NCBI RefSeq assembly: GCF_011761235.1
Contig: NZ_JAAOYW010000001.1
Span: 620,781-684,780 of the forward strand
Length of the DNA stretch: 64,000 nt
From: Frigoribacterium faeni
GTDB taxonomy: Bacteria; Actinomycetota; Actinomycetes; Actinomycetales; Microbacteriaceae
Reading direction: 5' to 3'
Shown here: positions 8,097-16,700 of the stretch, piece by piece
How the letters are laid out: each line of letters starts with the position of its first letter
Position numbering within the stretch: the first letter of the stretch is position 1
The notes under the pieces: generated by a model
Databases searched by the model: none
What the model was told of the DNA's origin: nothing
Seen by the model: only the letters and a program-made list of their open reading frames with translations
Position numbers and translations under genes: made by a program

Positions 8097-9242
8097 ATGC
8101 GAATCGACTTCACGAGCTCCGAGCCCTCGACCCTCGGCGTCGAGTGGGAGCTGGCCCTCGTCGACCAGCGCAGCGGCGAGCTCGCCCCGCACGCCCCCGC
8201 CGTGCTCGCCGACCTCGCGCACCTGAACGAGGGCGGGCCGGAGCGCCTGACCACCGAGCTGCTCACCAACACGGTCGAGGTCGTGTCGGGCGTGCACCGC
8301 CGCGTGGCCGACGCCGTCGACGACCTGCGCGGCACGATCGACCACGTGCAGGCCAGCGCCGAGCTGCTCGGCACCGACCTGATGTGCGCGGGCACGCACC
8401 CCTTCAGCCGCTGGGCCGACCAGGACGTCACCCCCGACAAGGAGCGGTACGCGACCCTCATCGACCGCACCCGCTGGTGGGGCCGCCAGATGATGATCTG
8501 GGGGGTGCACGTGCACGTGGGCATCGACTCGCGCGACAAGGTGCTGCCCATCCTCAACGGGCTGCTGACCTGGCTGCCGCACTTCCAGGCGCTCACCGCC
8601 TCGAGCCCGTTCTGGGTCGGCGAGGAGACGGGCTACGCGTCCAACCGCGCGCTCATGTTCCAGCAGCTGCCGACCGCGGGGCTCCCGCCCCAGTTCGGCG
8701 CCTGGGCGAACTACGAGGAGATGGTCTCGGACATGACGCGCACCGGCGTCGTCGACGACCACAGCGAGCTCCGCTGGGACATCCGCCCCTCGCCGAAGTG
8801 GGGCACCCTCGAGACCCGCGTCTTCGACGGCATCTCGACCTTCGAGGAGGTCGGCGCGATGGCCGCGCTGGTGCAGTGCCTCGTCGACGACATGTCGACG
8901 AAGCTCGACCGGGGCCACGAGCCCGCCCAGATGCAGCCCTGGTTCGTCCGCGAGAACAAGTGGCGCGCCGCCCGCTACGGGATGGAGGCGATCGTCATCC
9001 TCGACGCCGCCGGCGACGAGCGCCTCGTCACGGACGACCTGCGCGACCTGCTCGTCGACCTCGAGCCCGTGGCCGAGCGCCTCGGCTGCCTCGACCAGCT
9101 GCGCGGCATCGACACGATCGTCGAGCGCGGGGCCAGCTACCAGCGGCAGCTCACGGTCTCGGCGCAGCACGGCGGCGACCTGCGACCCGTCGTCTCGTCG
9201 CTCGTGCGCGAGCTCCGCGAGGGGATCGCGCCCGCCTCGTGA
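8097..9242 (+). CDS. YbdK-type carboxylate-amine ligase (glutamate-cysteine ligase family 2)
   Basis: A 381-residue GCS2-family enzyme. Members join an amino acid carboxylate to an amine using ATP; YbdK has weak glutamate-cysteine ligase activity. Visible family features are STLGVEWELALVD at the N-terminus, HPFSRW, IWGVHVHVGI (metal and substrate His/Glu cluster), ASSPFW and WDIRPSPKWGTLETRVFD. The ATG at 8097 fits the family start; the frame upstream is non-coding. It stands alone on the plus strand between ffh and rpsP and is followed by a strong hairpin. The actual thiol or amine product in this organism is unknown. Confidence 0.88.
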   Translation: MRIDFTSSEPSTLGVEWELALVDQRSGELAPHAPAVLADLAHLNEGGPERLTTELLTNTVEVVSGVHRRVADAVDDLRGTIDHVQASAELLGTDLMCAGTHPFSRWADQDVTPDKERYATLIDRTRWWGRQMMIWGVHVHVGIDSRDKVLPILNGLLTWLPHFQALTASSPFWVGEETGYASNRALMFQQLPTAGLPPQFGAWANYEEMVSDMTRTGVVDDHSELRWDIRPSPKWGTLETRVFDGISTFEEVGAMAALVQCLVDDMSTKLDRGHEPAQMQPWFVRENKWRAARYGMEAIVILDAAGDERLVTDDLRDLLVDLEPVAERLGCLDQLRGIDTIVERGASYQRQLTVSAQHGGDLRPVVSSLVRELREGIAPAS

Positions 9243-9247
9243 ACCGC

Positions 9248-9279
9248 AGGAGGCGCGGGTCGGCCGACCCGCGCCTCCT
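9248..9279. terminator. bidirectional terminator built from the GGAGGCGCGGG word
   Basis: A perfect 32-base palindrome: a 16-base arm AGGAGGCGCGGGTCGG and its exact complement. It lies between the convergent ends of the ligase gene and ffh. No T-run follows, which is usual in very GC-rich actinobacteria. Confidence 0.8.
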
Positions 9280-9305
9280 CGACTCTCGACGCGCCGCGTC
9301 GCGGA

Positions 9306-10880
9306 CTAGCCGCGGCCGAGCATCTTCTGCAGCGACGCCAGTTCGTCCTCGGTCGGGGCCTTGCCGGCACCGGCACCGGCGCCGCCGCCCAGGCCGAAGC
9401 CCGAGCCGCCGCCGGCCGCCGCGCCGCGGGGCGCCGCGCCCGTCGCGAGGGCCGCGTTCTGCGCCGCGCGCTTGGCGGGGTTGCCCGCCTTCGAGCCCTT
9501 CTTCTTGGGCTGCTGCTTCTTGCCGCCGTACGACGCGCCGGGGATCGGGCCCATGCCGGGCACCTGGGGCACGCCGCCCTTGGCGACCGTCTTCATCATC
9601 TTCGACGCCTGCTCGAAGCGCTGTACGAGCTGGTTGACGTCGGTGACGGTCATGCCCGAGCCCCGTGCGATGCGGAGCCGACGCGAGCCGTTGAGGAGCT
9701 TGGGCAGCGCCCTCTCTTGTGGGGTCATCGACTGGATGATCGCCTCGGTGCGCACGATCTCGCGCTCGTCGAAGTTCTCGAGCTGCTCGCGCATGCCCTT
9801 GGCGCCCGGCAGCATGCCGAGCATGCCCTTGATCGACCCCATCTTGCGCAGCTGCTGCATCTGCTTGAGGAAGTCGTCGAGCGTGAAGTTGTCGGTCGCG
9901 ATCTTCTCGGCGACGGCGCGCGCCTCGTCCTCGTCGAAGGCCTGCTGGGCCTGCTCGATGAGCGAGAGGATGTCGCCGAGGTCGAGGATGCGGCTCGCCA
10001 TGCGGTCGGGGTGGAACGGCTCGAAGGCGTCGAGGGTCTCGCCGGTGGAGGCGAACATGATCGGGCGCCCGGTGATCGACGCGACGCTCAGCGCCGCACC
10101 GCCCCGCGCGTCGCCGTCGAGCTTCGACAGCACGACGCCGGTGAAGTCGACGCCGGCCTGGAAGGCCTTCGCCGTGGCGACGGCGTCCTGTCCGATCATG
10201 GCGTCGATGACGAAGAGCACCTCGTCGGGGTCGACGGCCTTGCGGATGTTCGCGGCCTGCTTCATCAGCTCGGCGTCGACGCCGAGACGGCCGGCGGTGT
10301 CGACGATGACGGTGTCGTAGACCTTGTCCTTCGCGAACTTGATCGCCTGCTTGGCGACCTTGACGGGGTCGCCCACGCCGTTGCCGGGCTCGGGGGCGAA
10401 GACCGCCGCACCCGCCTGCTCGCCGACGACCTGCAGCTGCTGCACGGCGTTCGGGCGCTGGAGGTCGCAGGCCACGAGCAAGGGCGTGTGGCCGTCCTTC
10501 GCGAGCCACTTCGCGAGCTTGCCCGCGAGGGTCGTCTTGCCCGCGCCCTGGAGGCCGGCGAGCATGATCACGGTGGGCGGGTTCTTCGCGAACTCGAGGC
10601 GGCGCTGCTGGCCGCCGAGGATGCCGATCAGCTCTTCGTTGACGATCTGCACGACCTGCTGGGCCGGGTTCAGGGCCTTGTTGACCTCGTCGCCGAGGGC
10701 ACGGTCGCGGACCGTGTTCGTGAACGCCTTGACGACCTCGAAGGCGACGTCGGCGTCGAGCAGCGCACGGCGGATCTCGCGGACTGTGCCGTCGACGTCG
10801 GCGGGCGTGAGCTTGCCCTTGTTGCGGAGGTTCTTGAACGTGTCCGCGAGGCGGTCAGAGAGGGTTCCGAATGTGGCCAT
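9306..10880 (-). CDS. ffh: Signal recognition particle protein Ffh (SRP54)
   Basis: A 524-residue GTPase that binds 4.5S RNA and signal sequences of membrane proteins. The N domain spans about 1-95. The G domain has GLQGAGKTT (109-117), the DTAGRLGVD motif and the TKLDG-like SKLDGDARGGAAL. The methionine-rich M domain holds QMQQLRKMGSIKGMLGMLPG and SRRLRIARGSG. The C-terminus has a Gly/Ala-rich linker and ends ELASLQKMLGRG. It is downstream of ftsY on the same strand with a 55-base gap. Confidence 0.97.
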   Translation of the reverse strand: MATFGTLSDRLADTFKNLRNKGKLTPADVDGTVREIRRALLDADVAFEVVKAFTNTVRDRALGDEVNKALNPAQQVVQIVNEELIGILGGQQRRLEFAKNPPTVIMLAGLQGAGKTTLAGKLAKWLAKDGHTPLLVACDLQRPNAVQQLQVVGEQAGAAVFAPEPGNGVGDPVKVAKQAIKFAKDKVYDTVIVDTAGRLGVDAELMKQAANIRKAVDPDEVLFVIDAMIGQDAVATAKAFQAGVDFTGVVLSKLDGDARGGAALSVASITGRPIMFASTGETLDAFEPFHPDRMASRILDLGDILSLIEQAQQAFDEDEARAVAEKIATDNFTLDDFLKQMQQLRKMGSIKGMLGMLPGAKGMREQLENFDEREIVRTEAIIQSMTPQERALPKLLNGSRRLRIARGSGMTVTDVNQLVQRFEQASKMMKTVAKGGVPQVPGMGPIPGASYGGKKQQPKKKGSKAGNPAKRAAQNAALATGAAPRGAAAGGGSGFGLGGGAGAGAGKAPTEDELASLQKMLGRG

Positions 10881-10935
10881 GGTGCGGCCAGCTTAACCGA
10901 TGCGGACCCCGGGGCGGGCAGCGGCCGCCGGGACG

Positions 10936-11805
10936 TCAGCCGATCAGGTTCTGCACGAAGACGTGCGGCGTGAAGCCGGTGAGGTCGCCGATGCCCTCGC
11001 CCTGGCCGACGAGCTTGATCGGGATGCCCGTCTGCTCCTGCACCGCGAGGACGAACCCGCCGCGGGCCGAGCCGTCGAGCTTGGTGAGCACGAGGCCGGT
11101 GACCCCGGCGTGCTCGATGAAGGCCTGCGCCTGGGCGAGGCCGTTCTGGCCCGTGGTCGCGTCGAGCACGAGCAGCACCTCGGCGATCTCGGTCTGCTTC
11201 TCGACGACGCGCTTGATCTTGCCGAGCTCGTCCATGAGGCCCGACTTCGTCTGCAGGCGGCCCGCGGTGTCGATCAGGACGATCTCGACGCCGGTCCGCA
11301 TCGCGAACTCGACGGTCTGGAACGCGACGGAGGCAGGGTCCTGGCCCTGCTGCTGGGGCCGGACGATCTGGGCGCCCGCGCGCTCGGCCCAGGTCGCGAC
11401 CTGCTCGACCGCGGCGGCGCGGAATGTGTCGGCCGCCCCGACCACGACCGACCGGTCGAAGTTGCGCAGGAACTTCGCGAACTTGCCGATCGTGGTGGTC
11501 TTGCCGACGCCGTTGACCCCGACCATGAGCACGACCGCGGGCCGCGCGCTGAGCTTGAGGGTCGAGTCGAGCCGCGACAGGCGCTCCTCGAGGGTCTCGC
11601 GCAGCATCCGACGGAGGTCGGCCGGGTCGGTGGTCGAGTAGCGCTGCACCTTCTGGCGCAGGTCGTCGACGACCTGCTCGGTGACGTCGGGGCCGAAGTC
11701 GGCGCCGATCAGCGCCTCCTCGAGCTCGTCCCACGTGGTGTCGTCGATCGTCTTCTTCGCGAACATGCCGCGCAGTGCGCCGGAGAGGGACCAGGGGGAA
11801 GCCAT
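10936..11805 (-). CDS. ftsY: SRP receptor FtsY
   Basis: A 289-residue GTPase receptor that docks SRP-ribosome complexes at the membrane. The GTPase core has GVNGVGKTT (96-104), DTAGRLQTKSGLM and TKLDGSARGG. It lacks the long acidic A domain of E. coli FtsY; the short N-terminus MASPWSLSGALRGMFAKKTI probably gives an amphipathic membrane contact. The ATG at 11805 was chosen because residues further upstream in the frame run into the riboswitch of the divergent terC-family gene and are not FtsY-like. Confidence 0.96.
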   Translation of the reverse strand: MASPWSLSGALRGMFAKKTIDDTTWDELEEALIGADFGPDVTEQVVDDLRQKVQRYSTTDPADLRRMLRETLEERLSRLDSTLKLSARPAVVLMVGVNGVGKTTTIGKFAKFLRNFDRSVVVGAADTFRAAAVEQVATWAERAGAQIVRPQQQGQDPASVAFQTVEFAMRTGVEIVLIDTAGRLQTKSGLMDELGKIKRVVEKQTEIAEVLLVLDATTGQNGLAQAQAFIEHAGVTGLVLTKLDGSARGGFVLAVQEQTGIPIKLVGQGEGIGDLTGFTPHVFVQNLIG

Positions 11806-11867
11806 GCGCCCCAGCCTAACGAGCCGCGGAACCGTCGCGGACCGTGCAGGGGATGTAAGATCAGCGG

Positions 11868-11992
11868 GTTGAAGGGGAGTACTCCCTCGCGGTGCCATCG
11901 TCAATACGGAAGAGACCGATCTCGACCCGGTGCGCCGGTCCTCGACCGACCAGCTGGGCTGGACGGCCGCCGGGCGGAAGAGACCTTCAGTA
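11868..11992 (+). promoter_or_regulatory. yybP-ykoY (manganese) riboswitch
   Basis: The leader of the TerC-family gene carries the class hallmarks. TGAAGG (11870-11875) pairs with CCTTCA (11984-11989) to form P1. The L1 motif GGGGAGTA follows the 5' P1 strand, and L3 appears as GAGACC before the 3' strand. CGTCAATACGG lies between them. TerC/Alx-family genes are a classic target of this Mn2+ riboswitch. Recognition is by eye, without a covariance search. Confidence 0.85.
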
Positions 11993-12013
11993 CCCGTCGC
12001 GTACTGGAGGTAC
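11988..12013 (+). promoter_or_regulatory. candidate expression platform and ribosome-binding site
   Basis: CAGTAC (11988-11993) can pair with GTACTG (12001-12006), overlapping both the 3' side of riboswitch P1 and the base before the GGAGG Shine-Dalgarno. Alternatively GTAC (12001-12004) pairs with GTAC (12010-12013), placing the Shine-Dalgarno in the loop. This suggests translational control. Confidence 0.5.
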
Positions 12014-12016
12014 ACC

Positions 12017-13036
12017 ATGGACGTCCACTTCATCACCTGGGCGATCACCATCGCCGGCATCCTCGGCCTGCTGGTCTTCGACTTCTACAGCCACGTGCGC
12101 ACGCCGCACGAGCCCACGATCCGCGAGTCGGCCTTCTGGTCGATCGTCTACATCGGCATCGCGATCCTCTTCGGCGTCGGCGTCGGCGTCTTCTCGAACT
12201 GGACCTACGGCGGCGAGTACTTCGCCGGCTGGATCACCGAGAAGGCCCTCTCGGTCGACAACCTCTTCGTGTTCCTCATCATCATGACGAGCTTCGCCGT
12301 GCCGCGGATCTACCAGCAGAAGGTCCTGCTGGTCGGCATCGCGATCGCGCTGGTCTCGCGCGGCCTCTTCATCGCCGCCGGCGTCGCGATCATCGACAAC
12401 TTCTCGTGGGTCTTCTACCTCTTCGGCGCCCTGCTGTTCTGGCTCGCCTTCAGCCAGGTCCGCGGCGGCCACGACGAGGGCGACCAGGCCGACAGCCGGC
12501 TCATCCGCATCCTGCGCCGCATCGTGCCGACCTCGGACGACTACGTCGAGGACCGCCTCACGACGAAGGTCGACGGCAAGCGCCTCTTCACCCCGCTGTT
12601 CCTCGTCATGCTCGCCATCGGCCTCACCGACGTGCTCTTCGCGCTCGACTCGATCCCCGCGATCTTCGGCCTCACCCAGGAGGCCTACATCGTCTTCACG
12701 GCGAACGCCTTCTCGCTGCTCGGCCTGCGCCAGCTGTACTTCCTCATCTCGGGCCTGCTCGAGCGCCTCGTCTACCTCGCCCAGGGCCTCGCGGTCATCC
12801 TCGCCTTCATCGGCGTGAAGCTGGTGTTCCACGCCCTGCACGTCAACGAGGTGCCGTTCATCAACGGCGGCCGGCCGATCGAGTGGATCCCCGAGATCCC
12901 GATCTGGTTCTCGCTCGGCTTCATCCTCCTGACGATCGCCGTGGCGACCGTCCTGAGCCTGCGCAAGACGAAGCGCGACGGCGTCCCCCACACGCTGCCG
13001 GCGTCGACCGCCGAGGCCGAGGCCGACGAGCGGTAG
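12017..13036 (+). CDS. TerC/Alx family membrane protein (probable manganese exporter)
   Basis: A 339-residue protein with about nine membrane helices. The TerC signatures are EKALSVDNLFVFLIIM near residue 75 and DVLFALDSIPAIFGLT near 205; their in-membrane Asp and Asn residues are thought to bind metal. The cytoplasmic loop between them (about 155-190) is acidic and variable. Relatives in Bacillus and E. coli lower cytoplasmic Mn2+ or metallate exported enzymes. The ATG at 12017 has GGAGG eight bases upstream. The Mn riboswitch directly in front supports a manganese role. A large hairpin follows the gene. Confidence 0.93.
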   Translation: MDVHFITWAITIAGILGLLVFDFYSHVRTPHEPTIRESAFWSIVYIGIAILFGVGVGVFSNWTYGGEYFAGWITEKALSVDNLFVFLIIMTSFAVPRIYQQKVLLVGIAIALVSRGLFIAAGVAIIDNFSWVFYLFGALLFWLAFSQVRGGHDEGDQADSRLIRILRRIVPTSDDYVEDRLTTKVDGKRLFTPLFLVMLAIGLTDVLFALDSIPAIFGLTQEAYIVFTANAFSLLGLRQLYFLISGLLERLVYLAQGLAVILAFIGVKLVFHALHVNEVPFINGGRPIEWIPEIPIWFSLGFILLTIAVATVLSLRKTKRDGVPHTLPASTAEAEADER

Positions 13037-13040
13037 GGCG

Positions 13041-13083
13041 CAGGAGGCGGCGGGCGCGTCCCCGGGACGCACCCGCCGCCTCC
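13041..13083 (+). terminator. terminator after the TerC-family gene
   Basis: AGGAGGCGGCGGG (13041-13053) pairs with CCCGCCGCCTCCT (13071-13083). An inner GCGTCCC/GGGACGC stem is separated by a single mismatch. The arm is a variant of the GGAGGCGCGGG word seen elsewhere. Confidence 0.8.
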
Positions 13084-13168
13084 TCGTCCCGCCGGCACCA
13101 CGACGGCGCCGCAGCACCGCGCCGCAGCTCCACCACCACCGCGACACCAGGACGGAACCACACGCACC

Positions 13169-13735
13169 ATGCGACTCGAACTCATCCGACACGGCCAGAC
13201 CGACTGGAACAGCCAGGACAAGCTGCAGGGCTCGTCGGACGTCCCCCTCAACGACACGGGCCGCGGCCAGGCCCTCGAGGCGGCGCGCGTGCTGGCGGGC
13301 TCGCAGTGGTCGGCCATCGTCTCGTCGCCGCTGATGCGGGCCCGTGAGACGGCCGAGATCATCGCCGCCGAGCTCGGCATCGAGCTGGGCGACGCGTACG
13401 ACGAGCTGATCGAGCGCGACTACGCGTCGCACGAGGGCCTCGTCGCCGACGGCGAGATCCCCGACGAGCCGAACGAGGCCTGGCCCGACATCGAGCCGCG
13501 CGAGTCGGTCGCGGCGCGGGGCATGGGCGCGCTCGAGATGATCCGCGACACCCGCCTTCCCCTCGACGGCCCCGACGCGCACATCGTCGTCGTCTGCCAC
13601 GGCACGATCATCCGCTTCACCCTGTCGCAGATCATGGGCCGGGAGGCGCCGCACATCGAGAACGCGGCCGCCAACACGGTCGAGTGGGACGGCACCGCCT
13701 GGCGGGTCGTCTCGATCAACGACCGGACGGTCTAG
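13169..13735 (+). CDS. Histidine phosphatase family protein (phosphoglycerate mutase-like)
   Basis: A 188-residue member of the histidine phosphatase superfamily. LIRHGQTDWN at the N-terminus carries the phospho-accepting His, SSPLMRARETAEII the second conserved Arg, and VVVCHGTIIRF the C-terminal His. The acidic E84-like residue lies within LIERDYASHEG. Substrate cannot be read from sequence; relatives include broad phosphatases and cofactor-dependent mutases. It is co-directional with the TerC-family gene but separated by a terminator. Its stop overlaps the convergent smc stop. Confidence 0.9.
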   Translation: MRLELIRHGQTDWNSQDKLQGSSDVPLNDTGRGQALEAARVLAGSQWSAIVSSPLMRARETAEIIAAELGIELGDAYDELIERDYASHEGLVADGEIPDEPNEAWPDIEPRESVAARGMGALEMIRDTRLPLDGPDAHIVVVCHGTIIRFTLSQIMGREAPHIENAAANTVEWDGTAWRVVSINDRTV

Positions 13736-16700
13736 GCGCTCTCCGCCACGGGGGCCGCGGCGCCGCCGCCGGCCGCGGGGTCGTCCGCACCCGTCGTCGC
13801 GCGCTCCGCGACGACGCGCTGGCCGACCACGGCGCTCACGCCGTCCTGGCGCATCGAGACGCCGTAGAGCGCGTCGGCGATCTCCATCGTCCGCTTCTGG
13901 TGGGTGATGACGATGAGCTGGCTGGTCTCGCGCAGGTCCTCGAAGATGGCGAGGAGCCGGCCGAGGTTCGCGTCGTCGAGCGCCGCCTCCACCTCGTCCA
14001 TGATGTAGAACGGGCTCGGCCGCGCCTTGAAGATGGCGATGAGCAGCGCCACGGCCGCGAGCGAGCGCTCCCCGCCCGACAACAGCGACAGGCGCTCGAT
14101 CTTCTTGCCGGCCGGCCGCACCGTGACCTCGATGCCCGTCGCGAGCAGGTCGTCGGGGTCGGTGAGGTGCAGCGAGCCGCTGCCCCCCGGGAACAGGATC
14201 GGGAACACCCGGTCGAACGCGGCCTGCGTGTCGTCGAAGGCGCTCGCGAAGACGGTCTGCATCTTCTCGTCGATCTCGTCGATGATGGCCAGCAGGTCGC
14301 GCCGGGTGCCGGTCAGGTCGGCGAGCTGCTCGGTGAGGAACGCGTGCCGCTGCTCGAGGGCCGAGAACTCCTCGAGGGCGAGGGGGTTCACGCGGCCGAG
14401 CTGCGCGAGCTTGCGGCTCGCCGCCTCGAGCCGGGCCGTCTGGGCGGCGCGGTCGTAGGGCGTGCCCGCAGGAGGCGCGGTGCGCGAGGCCTCGTCGGTC
14501 GCGTCCCCGGGGCCGGGACCGGGACCGGGGGCGGCCTCCCCCGCCGCCGCCTGGGCGTCGACCCCGGTCGGCGCGGCGCGGTCGTCCGGCACGAGCACGT
14601 CGGGCCCGTACTCGGCGACGAGCACCTCGTCGTCGAGCCCGAGCTCGGACGCCGCGCGCTCGAGCAGCTGGCCGAGGTGGAGCTTCGTCTCGTAGATCTC
14701 CATCTCGAGGCCGTGCACGGTCTCGGTGACGCCGTGCAGCCGTTCGCGCAGGGCGCGCTCGTCGCGCCGCAGCGCGGCGAGCTCGTCGTTCTGCCGCGTG
14801 CGCGCCGCCTCCTGCTCGGCGAGCCGGGCCCGTGCCTCGGCCAGCGACCGCCCGACGGCGTCGAGCACGGCGGGCAGGGCCTCGAGCACGGCCGAGGTAC
14901 GGCCCATCTCGCGCTGCCGGACGACCGTGCGCCGGGCGTGCTCCTCGGCGGCGGCGCGCTGCTCGTCGAGCTGGCGCTGCAGGTCGCCGGCCCGGGCGAC
15001 CTCGGCGCGCACCCGCTCGCGGACCGTCTCGAGCTGGACCCGGCGCTCGATCTCGACGGCCCGCGCCTGCTCGACCTCGGCGAGGAGCCCGTCCCGGGCG
15101 GAGGCGTCGAGGATCGGCCTCGGCCGGGCGGCGTGCTCGTCGTGCGCCGCGCGGGCCTCGTCGACGGCCCGGACGGCGGCCACGGCGCCCTCCTCCGCGG
15201 CGGCCAGCGACGCGCCGAGGCGGGCCTCCTCCGCCTCGGCGGCGTCGACCTGCGCCCGGAGGCGCCCGAGCCGCTGCTCGTGGGCGGCCGTGGCGGCCTG
15301 CTGCTCGCGGGCCGCGCGCGCGGCCTGCGCGACCTGTTCGCGGGACGCGGCCAGCGCCTCCTCGGCCTCGGCGCGCTCGTCGGCCAGGCGAGCCGCCTCG
15401 GCCTCGACCTCGCCGAGCCGCTCGGCCGCCGCGTCGCGCTCGGCGACGAGCTCGAGGCGCGACCGTTCGGCCCCGGACCCGCCGCGCAGGACGAAGTCGG
15501 TGAGCACCTCGCCCGAGCGCGTGATGACGGTGACGGGCGACGGGTGGCCGGACGCGGCGGCCCAGGCGGCCCGGGCCGTGGGCAGGTCGTCGGCGACGAC
15601 GGTGCTCGCGAGCAGGCCGAGAACCCCGGCCGGGGCGTCGACGACGCTCGTCGCGAGGACGGCGCCGTCGGGCAGCTCGACGTCGAGGGCGGGGAGCACG
15701 CGCTCGGGCGCGGCCACGACCACCTCGACCCGGCCGAGCTCGGCCTCGGTCGCGTGGGCCAGCGCGCCGAAGCCGGCGTCGGGGTCGTCGACGAGCACCG
15801 AGTCGACCACGCTGCCGAGGGCCGCGGCCACGGCGGCCTCGTAGCCGGGACGCACCTGGACGTGCTCGGCGACGGGGCCGCGCACGCCGGGCCGCCCGGC
15901 GGCGACGAGGGCCGTCGTGCCGTCGGCCCGGTCGAGGGCCAGGGACAGGGCCCCGCGGCGGGCGGCGAGGGCGTCGCGCTCGCGCTCGGCGGCGTGGAGG
16001 CGGTCGCGCAGGTCGTCGACGGCCGCCTGCCGCTCGAGGGCGGCTCGCTCGGCCTCGGCTCGTCGGGCGTCGTGGTCGACGGCGTCGTCGCCCTCGTCGC
16101 CCGCGCCGCCACGGGGGGCCGCCTGCTCGAGCTCGGCCAGCTCGGCCCGGCCGGCGTCCCGGCGCGCGACCGCCGCCTCCCGGGCCGTGCCCTGTCGAAG
16201 CACCTCGCCGCGCACGGCCGCGAGACGCGACTGCGCGACGTCGAGCTCGCCCCGCAGCTGGCCCAGCACGAGGTCGTGACGCGAGACCAGGGCGCTCTGG
16301 GCCGCGATCTCCTCGTCGAGGGCGTCGAGGGAGGCGCGGGCGGTCACGACCGCGGCTCGGGCCTCGGCGAGGCCCTGCTCGGCCTGCGCCACTCCCCCCT
16401 GCAGCCGCTCCGCCTCGTCCCGGGCGTCGGCGACCATGCCGGCGCTGACGGTGCTCGGCGCCGCCGGCCCGTCCGCCTGCTGGGCGAGCAGCTGGAGGCG
16501 CTGCTGCGCGAGGCTCGCCGTCCCGCGGAGGCGCTCCTGAACCGACTCGAGCCCGAAGGCCACCCGCCGGGCCTCGTCGACGGCGTCGCCGACCATCTGC
16601 TGCTCGAGCCTGTGCTCGCGCGCCTTGGCCTGGTCGAGCTGCTCCTGGAGGACGTTCCGCTCGCTGCGGCGCTCGGCCTCGGTGCTCGACCGGCGCGCCA

